NCBI GenBank assembly: GCA_009760885.1
Contig: CM019701.1
Span: forward strand, 39,859,515 to 39,923,514
DNA from: Achatina immaculata
Lineage: Eukaryota > Mollusca > Gastropoda > Stylommatophora > Achatinidae
Reading direction: 5' to 3'
DNA: 64,000 nt
Made by a program: the position numbers and the translations under genes. Positions 1-9,694 of this stretch are shown here, piece after piece. Under the pieces are notes generated by a model. It was not told the DNA's origin. It saw only the letters and a program-made list of their open reading frames with translations, and searched no databases. Positions within the stretch are counted from its first letter, which is position 1. Every line of letters begins with the position of its first letter.

Positions 1-428
1 AAATGCAGAAGTTTCGCGTCGCCACCGTAAGACTCCCAGACATCGCCAGCTGAAATCGCATGCGCCGGCGTGTTTGCTGTGTTACTATTTTTGTTACTGA
101 ATAGGATGTTGGGATACTAGTTGAGGCCGTGTTTGCTGAGTGTTTCCGGAGTAGTTATTCACTGTCTCCAGCCATTCTTCACTTCCGTTTCTAAAGTTGG
201 CAACACCCTGACAGAGAAGTCAAGCCAGTCCTGCGGTATCACTTGACATGAGGTTTTATTGATGAATTCGATGATAATGATAGAGGTGATGGTGATAATC
301 TGACCACCCCGGGCAGGTTTGCCCTATCACATGGCGAGTCCATTCATACTTCCACAACTCCAGCAACGGATATAAACATCCATTTTCTCGACAGAGACAT
401 CACAAAAACCATCCTCTCGGGTACACAT
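1..428. other. Unannotated flank, no gene seen
   Basis: Mixed-composition DNA with no convincing open frame, splice-site pair or recognisable repeat. It ends where the 13-bp direct repeat of the next element begins. Confidence 0.5.
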
Positions 429-857
429 CTAAACGTAGACTAAAGTAAGATAACACATATTGTAGGATTAAACCTAGAAAAAATCGTAGACAAAGCACTT
501 TAGTGAGACATGAGAGAAAGAAAAATCACAAGAGAATTACCTGGGAATCGAACACGGACTCCAGTAGGACGAGCAGCCGTCTAGCCACGAGAGAACAGCG
601 TACTATCAACTTAGGGTTGCTAGTTGGCTAAGTCGATAGTACGCTGTTCTCTCGTGGCTAGACGGCTGCTCGTCCTACCGGAGTCCGTGTTCGAATCCCA
701 GGTAATTCTCTTGTGATTTTTCTTTCTCTCACGTCTCACTAAAGTGCTTTGTCTACGATTTTTTCGAGGTTTAATCCTACAATATTTGTTATCTTACTTT
801 ACCGTACCAAAACCTCGTAGTTTCCTATTTATAAAAAATTGTTCCTAAACGTAGACT
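429..857 (+). mobile_element. Inverted-dimer tRNA-like SINE with 13-bp target duplication
   Basis: Two arms of about 173 bp (441-613 and 629-801) are near-perfect reverse complements around a 15-bp spacer. The right arm with the spacer reads like a tRNA-derived SINE head: a box A-like TGGCTAAGTCG at 626-636 and a box B-like GTTCGAATCCC at about 689-699, then a body and an AT-rich tail to about 844. The whole insert lies between two copies of CTAAACGTAGACT (429-441 and 845-857), as expected for LINE-mediated target-primed insertion. The left arm lacks the tail, so it looks like a second, inverted cDNA of the head and body. A functional tRNA is unlikely because a clean acceptor stem is not apparent. 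Confidence 0.75.
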
Positions 858-1510
858 GTCCACTCACAGTTTCTCCCACAATTCTGTCAGGGCTTTCTCA
901 GCTCACGTGACGTTCTAGAAGGGTCTCGACCGATTGATTACTGAAAAGTTCAAAATGAAGAACATAACAATCGCCTTTTCCGTAAAAACAACAGTTATCT
1001 CCCTTTACTGCTTCGTTGGATTTGGGTGCCCAATGTTTCACACTTTCCAGATGAAGTTCAACCAGCCAGTCAATCAATCAACCATAAGAAGCTGTGGCCT
1101 CGTTGTCAGTGTATTTTTCTCTAGTGACCATATTGCTATTGCGAGCCTCATAAGAAGTCTGAGAAGAACCGTAGTAGCTTACGTTTGATAGCCTTTCTCT
1201 GTATGGGGAACCTTGAAATAATTTACCGTCTCAGAGCAATGGAATCTCGTGTCTTGTCTTGATTAAACGCTTCTTTAACTAATCTGACAATATGTCACTC
1301 AGCATCTCACCCGACACTTCTTTGTATTCTCGTGATATTCAGCTGTGGCTACATGTAAATCGTTCCAAAACACTGAGAAAGTTTCGCGAACGAAGAAGAA
1401 GACTGAGAAAATTATTTCTTTAGTTCTTCACATGGCCCCAATGTGCACAGTGTCAAACGTGGGGATATAGATTCATTCTGCCTGAATATTACTACACGCT
1501 TGGAATATGC
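858..1510. other. No recognised feature
   Basis: An 84-codon frame at 934-1188 (+) has no domain, splice context or composition that supports it as a gene. Nothing else is recognised. Confidence 0.4.
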
Positions 1511-2312
1511 TATCTGTGTCATGAAACTGTGTCATGAAAGCATGTCTTTATGCTGTCTGTGTCATGAAACTGTGTCATGAAAGCATGTCTTTATGCTGTT
1601 TGTGTCATGAAACTGTGTCATGAAAGCATGTCTTTATGCTGTTTGTGTCATGAAACTGTGTAATGAAAGCATGTCTTTATGCTGTTTGTGTCATGAAACT
1701 GTGTCATGAAAGCATGTCTTTACGTTGCCTGTGTCATGAAAGCATGTCTTTATGCTGTTTGTGTCATGAAACTGTGTCATGAAAGCATGTCTTTATGCTG
1801 TTTGTGTCATGAAACTGTGTCATGAAAGCATGTCTTTATGCTGTTTGTGTCATGAAACTGTGTAATGAAAGCATGTCTTTATGCTGTTTGTGTCATGAAA
1901 CTGTGTCATGAAAGCATGTCTTTACGTTGCCTGTGTCATGAAAGCATGTCTTTATGCTGTTTGTGTCATGAAACTGTGTCATGAAAGCATGTCTTTATGC
2001 TGTCTGTGTCATGAAACTGTGTCATGAAAGCATGTCTTTATGCTGTTTGTGTCATGAAACTGTGTCATGAAAGCATGTCTTTATGCTGTTTGTGTCATGA
2101 AACTGTGTCACGAAAGCATGTCTTTATGCTGTTTGTGTCATGAAACTGTGTCATGAAAGCATGCCTTTACGTTGCCTGTGTCATGAAAGCATGTCTTTAT
2201 GCTGTCTATGTCATGAAACTGCTTCATGAAAGCATGTCTTTATGCTGTCTGTGTCATGAAACTGTGTCATGAAAGCATGTCTTTACGTTGCCTGTGTCAT
2301 GAAACTGTTCAG
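1511..2312 (+). repeat. 43-bp minisatellite with higher-order structure
   Basis: About 18 units built on CTGTTTGTGTCATGAAACTG followed by TGTCATGAAAGCATGTCTTTATG. Shorter units lack one internal GAAACTGTGTCAT segment and start TACGTTGCC (around 1720, 1922, 2168 and 2284). The variants TGTAATGAAAG near 1660 and 1861 and the first two short units recur about 201 bp apart, so a block of four long units plus one short unit has itself been duplicated. No coding role is seen. Confidence 0.95.
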
Positions 2313-2339
2313 TTAACAATATATGCCTGCTTGATCCAA

Positions 2340-2546
2340 CTACACCCGTAGTTTCTTTGGATGCCTTTCACATGGCTCGATGTACGCTGGGATTCCCTGG
2401 TTTGTCAAAGTAATACTTAACCGACTCAACATATTTGTCACGTTTTCGCACGTGATCCCTGTTTTGACATTGAGTAGGACGCCTGTGGGGCCAGGCACAC
2501 TTAATATCGTGTCAACTTGAAAGTCGCCCTCCCCTATCGCTTCCAT
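2340..2546 (-). CDS. Possible small ORF or terminal coding fragment (68 aa)
   Basis: This frame has a balanced amino-acid composition (Gly, Pro, Val, Thr, Asn) unlike the low-complexity frames nearby. It has a plausible ATG and ends in a Lys-Lys-Leu-Arg-Val tail. An in-frame TAA lies four codons before the ATG and no clear acceptor AG is visible, so it would have to be a complete small protein or a relic. I recognise no family. It begins 28 bp past the 43-bp array. It could well be chance. Confidence 0.15.
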   Translation of the reverse strand: MEAIGEGDFQVDTILSVPGPTGVLLNVKTGITCENVTNMLSRLSITLTNQGIPAYIEPCERHPKKLRV

Positions 2547-2860
2547 GTCGATGGATTGTTACAGGTTAATCCGACACTCGGCCCCTCTGGGTGTAACGCA
2601 TATGCATGGATACTGTTTTTCCACTCGTCATGATATGACTGTCTTTGTAAAAGAAAATAATAATAATAATGTCGTTTTATGACTCTTTATTTTTATCAAA
2701 AGGAAAAAAAATGTCATTGTCGAATTATCGTGTCCAAACTCCTCGTGTTCACGTGTTTGTTTGTCTCTCTATGACGTGGCAAATATCGCACTCCTTGTGC
2801 ATGGACAAGTATGTCTGACGCACTCATGTCTTGCCAGTAAACATTGTACTTAACCTGTTA

Positions 2861-2861
2861 A

Positions 2862-2897
<36 letters not shown>
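2861..2897 (+). repeat. (CT)n microsatellite
   Basis: Simple dinucleotide run with one TTTC interruption. Confidence 0.9.
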
Positions 2898-3317
2898 GAA
2901 CCTTACCTGTCCAGGGCACATAGGGCTTCTGCAAGGGTTTTCCACAAATGCCTGTCCTTTGCATTTTTTTTCTGCTCTTAACCTGTTAACTACACCTCAC
3001 AAAAAATGGTTTTGTTCTTTGCGTTGCGTTATTTTGAAATTCTGCAGCTTTTGTCTGCTTCAACAACAAGAACAAGATAATATATGTACATCCCAAAACA
3101 CTTTTAGCAGAATACTTGTAGCACCACATACCGTGACCGTGATATATGGGGCGCTCGTTGCATTTATGGCAAGTCTGGCAAAGACATGAAACCCTTTTAT
3201 ATCACAAACAGCAGATTCCGACAAAACAGCAGTTTTGGCAACAGCAGTGTTTCTTGAACTACTTGGCGAAAGAAAGAAAACTAGCATCGACTTCCTCTAG
3301 TTTGAGTGAAATCTGTA

Positions 3318-3660
3318 TCTCGTCTTATTTTGTCTTGTCTTGTGCTATCTCACTGTAGCTGCGAGCTGGTGTTCTTCGCAGCCGATGCTGTAGAGATGTT
3401 GAGGTACAGCATCGTACCGGCGTGGGAGCGGGTTATGGCAGCTACTTTTTCAGTCCCGGAGTACAATAATAAAACAGAGGGTGTGGAATGCTTCTTTAGC
3501 AGGCTCCACCACCATAAAGAGTATGGCGATCCCTGCCCCGTTAGCCAGGCTGTGCCTGTTACCCCGGGTGCCAACAGGGTCTTGGTCTGCTGTGTTTCGA
3601 TAACTCTGACGCTAGCACGTCAGCGATGATGACAGCCTTGTCGGACAACGTCTTCTCTCC
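3318..3660 (+). mobile_element. DR-A dispersed repeat, copy 1
   Basis: Starts with GTCTT-type pentamers (TTTTGTCTTGTCTTGTGC), then the diagnostic core GAGCTGGTGTTCTTCGCAGC, CTTCTTTAGCAGGCTCCACC and GATCCCTGCCCCGTTAGCC. The same order occurs in at least eight places in the window on both strands. It contains no conserved open frame, so it looks like a non-autonomous element. ORFs of 107 and 74 aa across it are not conserved between copies. Confidence 0.8.
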
Positions 3661-3741
3661 TTGAAGCCTGTGTCATCGCAGTTCATAAATGACCGTTTCA
3701 GTTAATACTTTTCTTCTATTCTCTCTTGTTCGACCTCTCCT

Positions 3742-3742
<1 letters not shown>

Positions 3743-3792
<50 letters not shown>
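3743..3792 (+). repeat. (TA)n microsatellite
   Basis: About 24 TA dinucleotides. They create spurious Ile-Tyr frames on both strands. Confidence 0.97.
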
Positions 3793-3796
<4 letters not shown>

Positions 3797-4149
3797 CTCT
3801 TCCCTGTGGTCCTTGCTCTCTTTTCTTTATTCCACTTCTCGAAAGAGATTAGAAACACAATTCTCTTATCAATCTTTGTTTTGGAGACAGTTCACAAAAC
3901 ACAAAGGAGAATGACAGAGCACAAGGAAGAGACATTTTTTTTTTCATAACATTACTCCGTGGTAATATTTCACAAACAATAATTAAAACTTTCAGCTCTG
4001 TGTGAAAAAAGGAGGGGGGGGGCATAAAGGGATCCCTAGAATAACTCACGGAACCAGATACAAGATGTTATTATATCCCGAGTTACTTCACATAGTAAAA
4101 ACTTAGGCCTTTTAAGTCGAGTAATAAAAGTTTGTAGAAGTGTGTGGTT

Positions 4150-4281
4150 CAGTGTTACATATATGTATATATATCTACAGAAAAGATGTTGAGCACTAGA
4201 GGGCTCTTCTGGGCAAGAGCAGAAAAAAGGCAAAGGACGGGCATTTGCGGAAGCCCCATGTGCCCTGGGAACTTAAGGTTC

Positions 4282-4324
<43 letters not shown>

Positions 4325-4440
4325 TAAAGAGAGAGAGAGAGAATGAAGAAAGTGGACAGGAGTGAGAGTAGCAGAGTGTACCTTTATATGAAGCTCATAT
4401 AACAATCCAGTACTTCAACAAATATATTTTTTTCAAGAAC
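4150..4440 (+). repeat. Dispersed module M with embedded (TA)n(GA)n
   Basis: The part after the microsatellite (GAAGAAAGTGGACAGGAGTG, then AACAATCCAGTACTT) matches 13215-13325, 37795-37960 and, inverted, 38730-38805 and 39280-39400. In other copies the module begins with a GTGTGTGGTTCAGTTTTACA-like start, seen here near 4141. The (TA)n and (GA)n runs at about 4284-4342 interrupt it. No coding capacity is visible. Confidence 0.6.
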
Positions 4441-4994
4441 AGCGTTATCAAAAATAAAAAAAACATGAAAAATAGAAGAAAAAAAAGCACTTAGCTCTTT
4501 GATGTACTCGTGGTAAGAAAGACGGACACTGGTTAATTAACTCTTGTGTTGTTTCGGTATGCCATCCTTTAAAAAAGGATTTTTCCGAATTATTGGATGA
4601 TTGTATGCTCTTCATTGATACGTGCTGAAGCAGGCGCACCCTAATCCATTCTAACGCGGCTACACATCCGGACGACCCAGTTCAGGAATGTAATATTTGG
4701 CAGGAACCTGTTATGTATGCACACGCACATTTTCACCTGGGATTCTACTTGCCAGTTTGCCTTATCCAAGCCAAATCGCACCCTACGCTAGTTATCGATA
4801 ACAAGTATTATTCGAAGGTATAAATTGTCCATATCTAAAGGGCATCCAGATTCAGTATTCATTAAAGACATAAGGCGCAAAGGTAAAGACTTTACTCCAG
4901 TGTTTTTCTTAAAGTACTATCTGGTTTGTTGTTACTGTGAAAGTATTACAGACTAGGGGCTGTAACTCAGTTACTTGTGGTCAAAGTTGCTGAC

Positions 4995-5338
4995 GGTTAT
5001 GTAGTAGTATAAATATTGTTAGTTCCATATTATGGAGTGCAATAATATTAGATCAGCCGTTATGTAGTATAATATTATTAGTTCCATGTTATGGAGTACA
5101 CTAATATTATACCAGTCCTTATGTAGTATAATATTATTAGTTCCATATTATGGAGTACACTAATATTAGACCAGCTCTTATTGAGTATAATATTATTATT
5201 TCCATATTATGGAGTACATTAATATTAGACCAGCCGTTATGTAGTATAATGTTATTAGACCAGCCCTTATGTAGTATAATGTTATTAGACCATCATTATG
5301 TGGCACAATATTATTTGATCAGCCGTTATGTACTTTAA
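4995..5338 (+). repeat. Diverged tandem repeat, about 58 bp unit
   Basis: Units read TTATGTAGTATAATATTATT, then AGTTCCATATTATGGAGTAC, then ACTAATATTAGACCAGCC. Five to six copies are present and the last ones are shortened to about 35 bp. Confidence 0.85.
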
Positions 5339-5940
5339 CAGTGTTGGAATTGCTGTAAGATGCTGAAAATGAGGAGGCAAAAGCCAAAATGATTTGTACT
5401 TAAAAGATATACAAATAACTTTCCCCACTCTGATTTAGATATAACGTAAAGTAGTTGATCTTTAGCAAAAATAAAAGCCTTTTGACATAAGCAGGATTAT
5501 TCAGGGAGTAACAAGTAAAAGTTAATTCACGTGGTAAATTACTTTTCTACAGTAAGTTGCCAAAACACGAACAAATTTTCAACAAACTTCCGTTGTTCTA
5601 AAGAACTTGGCAACCCACAATCATTATTTTATAAGCATATACACAAGTTGCAGTTAAGTGCTCTATTCATTTTATTTATTTTTTTTTTCACATAGCATTC
5701 ATGTGGATTTATGCTTTATCTCCTCTCTTTATTTCTTCGTCCTGCGTTTTTTTGTATGATTAAGGCTCACGCCGAAACGTCACAACTATGTAATCGTTAA
5801 GTAATAAAGCTGTTTCTACTTTTTTTTTCCCCTAATTTATACATAACTTGGCAAGTTATTCTTTTCATTAAATTAGCATACAAGATTGTGACTTGTCAAC
5901 GTTTTAGAAGCAGAAGGCTTTCGTGTAAAGTCAAGTGAAT
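5339..5940. other. AT-rich DNA with a repeat 3'-end
   Basis: AT-rich with no gene. At 5760-5825 the stretch CGTCACAACTATGTAATCG, then TTAAGTAATAAAGCTG, resembles 12820-12870, so it is probably the 3' end of an old dispersed element with an AATAAA signal. Its class is not recognised. Confidence 0.4.
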
Positions 5941-6297
5941 ACAAGCTGAGTATCCTTTATTCGGAAATTCCAAATCCAGAATCTTCCAAAAAATCCGAAA
6001 GGTTTGGAGCGGCGACTTGGAGTTCATCAGAAAGTGGGACGTTCCACACTTGATCTCACCTTACAGGTCACTGCCAAAACGCATCCACTCAGCAGTGAGT
6101 ATATTTTAAAGGGATTATTATAAAGGCGACGGCAAATGCACACATGTGTACTCAAGCACACGCTGTAGTCTTCCGAGGGATTGGCTACTAAGAACCTGTA
6201 GCCCCCTTCAGCTGTGATATTTAGTTTTTGTTGAGTATTTAAGCGTGAATAAATGTATACACGAAAGAAAATGATTGCTTATCAATAGCTTATCTAT

Positions 6298-6540
6298 CAT
6301 CATCATCATCATCATCATCATCATCGTCATTCCTCTGGACTTCCAATGGAGCATAAGGCATCAACAAAGTTTCTCCAGCCAATCCTGTCCTGAGCAAATC
6401 GATATATCTCAAACCATGCCTTCCCTACTTTCGTTAGTTCTTCCTGTATTGTGCGTCTCCACGTTCATATTTGTCTGCCCCTTTTTCTTTTCCCTTGAGG
6501 TGTCCAAGTCAAGACAGTATAATGGTGTCTTGTTCTTTCC
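6298..6540 (-). mobile_element. LINE-I type reverse transcriptase C-terminus and (TGATGA)n tail
   Basis: On the minus strand a frame runs through TPQGKRKRGRQ, TWRRTIQEELTKVGKAWFEI and FAQDRIGWRNFVDALCSIGS and stops at 6327. This is the typical extreme C-terminus of RTE-like endonuclease-reverse transcriptases. A (GATGAT)n tail follows directly, read on the minus strand. One in-frame stop interrupts it (after GRQI). It is 5'-truncated and inserted in the pogo-like element. Confidence 0.75.
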
Positions 6541-6615
6541 ATTCGTAGTATATAAGCAAATCATTTTTCTTTCAGGAATGATGGTGATGCAACATAACCA
6601 CAGACTGTCTACATG

Positions 6616-6837
6616 TGTGACGACTTCCGGTAAAAAATGGCGAAATGAATGGAAGCCCTCTTATTTTTGGTAATATACATCCTGATGTCGTATGCCGAAC
6701 ACGTATGTTCATGTCCCGGAGTGTAATAAAGCAGCTCCCGGGGACCAGTAAATAGGTAAAAAGGTAAAATTCCCGTTTCCATGGCATTAAGGCATATTGG
6801 TGAATACGGTAAATAGGCCGTGGTATTATTCATTTTC
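6616..6837 (-). mobile_element. SINE-E fragment inserted in the pogo-like element
   Basis: The stretch AATTCCCGTTTCCATGGCAT, then TAAGGCATATTGGTGAATAC, is the SINE-E 3' body in minus orientation, shared with 35575-35640, 17625-17690 and 48535-48600. Related 14-bp stretches lie on both sides (CAGACTGTCTACATG near 6602-6616 and CCAGTATGTCCACATG near 6837-6852), a possible target duplication. The part from 6620 to 6745 is not clearly SINE-E. Confidence 0.55.
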
Positions 6838-7148
6838 CAGTATGTCCACATGAGTGGGTGGGGTTGCGATACCTTTGCTTCCTGACGGTTCAGTGTACAC
6901 TAACTTTGTTTCATGCATAATTTTATTTAAAATGTTGTATAAAAGTACATTCAAACTGTGTATAAGGTATACCTGAAACCACATTAATGAATTTCATGTG
7001 TATCTCAGCACGTTTATGTAAATATTCCAAATTCCGAAAAAAAAATCCGAATAATAATAATAATCAAAAAAAAATTGCACGCAAGCAATCTGGATTTACA
7101 TTTTTTTCTTTCTGTTTTAAAACACGCTATATTGCAGGTACGCATAAC

Positions 7149-7525
7149 TAACAATCTAGGAAATTATATTAATGTCACAATTTAGGAAATTATATTAATG
7201 TAACAACCTGTCTCACGGGTGATCAGAAGAAAAAGGAGATGGACATATGTCGCTCACGTGATGAGAAGAAACAGTCTTGAGAGTCCCGTGAAAAGCCTTC
7301 AAAGTAGAACACAACAGGCTGAAGAAAAGGAGGTCGATCACGTGAAAGTCTAAAGAGGAAATTGTCAAGAGAGGCCAAATTAGTAGGTATAAAATCCCTT
7401 GATGAAGTAGAAAAAGCTCGCCGAAAACAGGGAAACATGGCGAACTACTAAACGAGCCCTGTGTGATGTTTAATGGCACGGGAAAGATGTAAGAAGAACA
7501 ATCTAGGAAATTATATTAATGTATC
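7149..7525 (+). mobile_element. LINE-D 3' fragment flanked by long direct repeats
   Basis: Position 7205-7495 matches the reverse complement of 17275-17580 and 61590-61835. It encodes a decayed reverse transcriptase C-terminus (the ORF at 17310-17651 is its best copy) ending at the GCCCTGTGTGATGTTTAATG stop region. It is bracketed by about 24 bp of identical sequence, AACAATCTAGGAAATTATAT then TAATGT, at about 7150-7174 and 7498-7522. A third, slightly altered copy sits at 7177-7203. Confidence 0.75.
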
Positions 7526-8064
7526 TACATTATACAATCAGCTTTCCGTACGTAGCAACATTCTGAGATCGGAGCTTTACTGAGTAATTATTTTATTTTT
7601 GCTAAAAATGAGCGAATTTATCACGTCTAAATTGTCCAGTCAATTATAGATTAGATTTGCTTGTGCAAAGATTAATTTATACATCGTATTTTTTTATGTG
7701 TACTCTACAGGACATGCAACTGTGGTCTGAATTTGGAGTAATTTTTTGAGAGCTGGGATGAAACATAAACAGGTTTTCAAGCGGAGCTGTCTGGATTATT
7801 GCTATAGAAGTATACGACGAAGTAGCCATATACGCGTCAAGAGATTAGAAAACTGGCATCAGAAGAAACTTCACGTAATGATCTTCACTTAATGTTCTGA
7901 ACACGGAGAACGCTACCACGTGATGGAATGTTGTGTAATTTTGGTGAAAACGTAACAAGAAAACTGCTTCTTCAGCATCAACCGCGTATCCCTGCTCTTC
8001 ACCTTGTTCTCTCACATGCTAGCTTCAGCCTAGCAGACCATCGCCCACCCGTAACTCCGTCAAA
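7526..8064. promoter_or_regulatory. 5' flank of the GPCR gene
   Basis: No element or exon is recognised here. It is presumably the promoter and 5' UTR of the downstream receptor, but no convincing TATA box or initiator can be fixed from sequence alone. An upstream non-coding exon is possible. Confidence 0.25.
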
Positions 8065-9675
8065 ATGAACGAATCGTTCTGCCATGACCTTGGGTTATCT
8101 GCCTCTCTTAACACTAGCCTACAGTTTAAGAAAAACAGCCAGGTTTTATTTATTGGAATCATCCTCATCCTTTTATCGATTTTCGTTGTCCTCGCGAACG
8201 TCGTTGTTATCATCTCCCTTGTGAGATCCCGTATCCGGGACAAGTTGGGTCCTAGTATTGGCAACAACATTGTTAAATGTCTGATGACTTCTATGGCTTT
8301 CTCTGATGCCATTATCGGGAGCTTCAGTATGCCTTTGGGAATATATGAACTTTTCCAAAACGGGCATTGGCATTTGGGTGAAACAATATGCAGTGTTAGA
8401 AATACCTTTGACGTATTTCTGTGCACAGTTTCTATATATCACGTGGTGTGCATGGCCGTGGATAGATACTTAGCTGTATGTAAGCCATTCGTCTACAGGA
8501 AACTAACCACTAGGACAAGCTATTACATGATTGCCAGCAGTTGGACTATTCCGTCTGGGCTTATTATTGTACCAGTCATAACCCAGTGGGAATCAGTGGG
8601 CGTGAACGACATCGTGATTTGCTTTCAGTTGGCCAATTACTGCAACATTATCTTCAATTTACCATTCCAAATCGCCTCCATCGCAGTATCATTTTATATC
8701 CCTATTACAATTATCTATGTATTGTACTACTTAATCGCTCGCCAGATATGGAAAGTTTATAAGCGCGCTCCCAAACTCTATAAATATTTTGTTTCTTTCA
8801 AAAAGCCACGTTTTCAAAAATCTAATTGTGGTCTTCCGTGCGAACTCGGTGGCCACAGAGCGGTTACAAAACTGGGTGGAAATGAAAGGAACGATGAGAC
8901 CAGCGAGGTGGAAACGGCGATTAATGATAAAGAAACTTGTACAAAGTTACAGTTATCGCAGACTGCTGTAAGTGTAGTGGATTCACATGCAGAGATTAGC
9001 TGTGGACCAAACGATAATGACTGCTTAAAAACAATTAAAGATGTTGATTGTAAAGACGGCAGAACTATGCAACACAAAAACTTCAGACATTTAACAAGCG
9101 CGGTTGATCATAGTCTCCGACCTGAAACCATCCAACTCCTTGACAAAGAAGGCGGTGCAGCTGATTTTTATAACGGAACGTCATCCGTGCCATTATCATC
9201 TTTTCCCAGCACGGTAATGTCCACTTTTGTACAGACACACACACAGCCACACACTCAAGCAGCATCAAAATCCATGGAGACCTCGGTACATGAAGCTGAC
9301 AGATCTGTGCCACATAGTCCCCCTGAACACGACGTTAAGCCAGCCAAACTGGAGAAGTCTGACGCTTCTTTCAAACAAGGTCATCTTTGCAGCACCAGCC
9401 GCAAAAAGAAAGCGGGCAGAGGATTAAGAAACAAGAAAGCTGTTATTACTATTGGCAGCATTGTCGTGTGTTTCACTATTTGCTGGATGCCTTTCAGCAT
9501 TTACATAGTCATATTAAGCTACTACAGCTATACTCTTCCTTTGTGGGCTGGGCTTTTAGTTACATGGTTAGGATATGTGAACTCTGCCATGAATCCAGTC
9601 TTGTACTGCTGTAACAGGTCAATCAGAGAAGAGGTCAGATTATTCCTCTTTCCAAATAAATCTCACGGGAGGTGA
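8065..9675 (+). CDS. Aminergic class A GPCR, intronless
   Basis: This is a complete 536-residue seven-helix receptor, predicted to sit in the plasma membrane and couple a small amine transmitter to G proteins. Visible landmarks are N45 (1.50), D81 (2.50), C109 (3.25), the amine-binding D116 (3.32), D133-R134-Y135, W160 (4.50), S205 and S209 (5.42 and 5.46, typical of receptors for ring-hydroxylated amines), P213, W474-x-P476, F477, W501-x-G503-Y504 and N510-P511-x-x-Y514. Two N-glycosylation sequons (N2, N16) precede TM1. The third intracellular loop is very long (about 230-455) and low in conservation; the C-tail is short, with no palmitoylation cysteine beyond C515/C516. Position 6.30 is Asn, so the usual acidic ionic-lock partner is missing, and 6.52 is Ser. 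The start is the first ATG before TM1, in a CAAAATG context. The subtype (octopamine, dopamine, tyramine, serotonin or trace amine) cannot be settled. Confidence 0.95.
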   Translation: MNESFCHDLGLSASLNTSLQFKKNSQVLFIGIILILLSIFVVLANVVVIISLVRSRIRDKLGPSIGNNIVKCLMTSMAFSDAIIGSFSMPLGIYELFQNGHWHLGETICSVRNTFDVFLCTVSIYHVVCMAVDRYLAVCKPFVYRKLTTRTSYYMIASSWTIPSGLIIVPVITQWESVGVNDIVICFQLANYCNIIFNLPFQIASIAVSFYIPITIIYVLYYLIARQIWKVYKRAPKLYKYFVSFKKPRFQKSNCGLPCELGGHRAVTKLGGNERNDETSEVETAINDKETCTKLQLSQTAVSVVDSHAEISCGPNDNDCLKTIKDVDCKDGRTMQHKNFRHLTSAVDHSLRPETIQLLDKEGGAADFYNGTSSVPLSSFPSTVMSTFVQTHTQPHTQAASKSMETSVHEADRSVPHSPPEHDVKPAKLEKSDASFKQGHLCSTSRKKKAGRGLRNKKAVITIGSIVVCFTICWMPFSIYIVILSYYSYTLPLWAGLLVTWLGYVNSAMNPVLYCCNRSIREEVRLFLFPNKSHGR

Positions 9676-9694
9676 TGTGTGGTAGATAAGAGAA

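Larger units (their letters stand above)
5945..7070 (-). mobile_element. Pogo/Tigger-like DNA transposon relic
   Basis: The left end (GAGTATCCTTTATTCGG, then AAATCCGAAA-type repeats) and the right end (AAATATTCCAAATTCCG, then AAAAATCCGAATA) are inverted versions of each other. Between them, read on the minus strand, segments such as ATGAAACAAAGTTAGTGTAC and TGAACCGTCAGGAAGCAAAG closely match my memory of mammalian MER44/Tigger7-type pogo consensus sequences. A LINE 3' end (about 6298-6540) and a SINE-E fragment (about 6616-6837) interrupt the element. No transposase frame remains. The family name is from memory and needs a repeat-library search. Confidence 0.6.

Noticed and set aside
934..1188. 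84-codon frame as a small membrane protein
   Set aside because: No signal peptide, domain, splice or composition support.
8025..8442. 133- and 89-codon minus frames
   Set aside because: Shadows of the receptor coding sequence.
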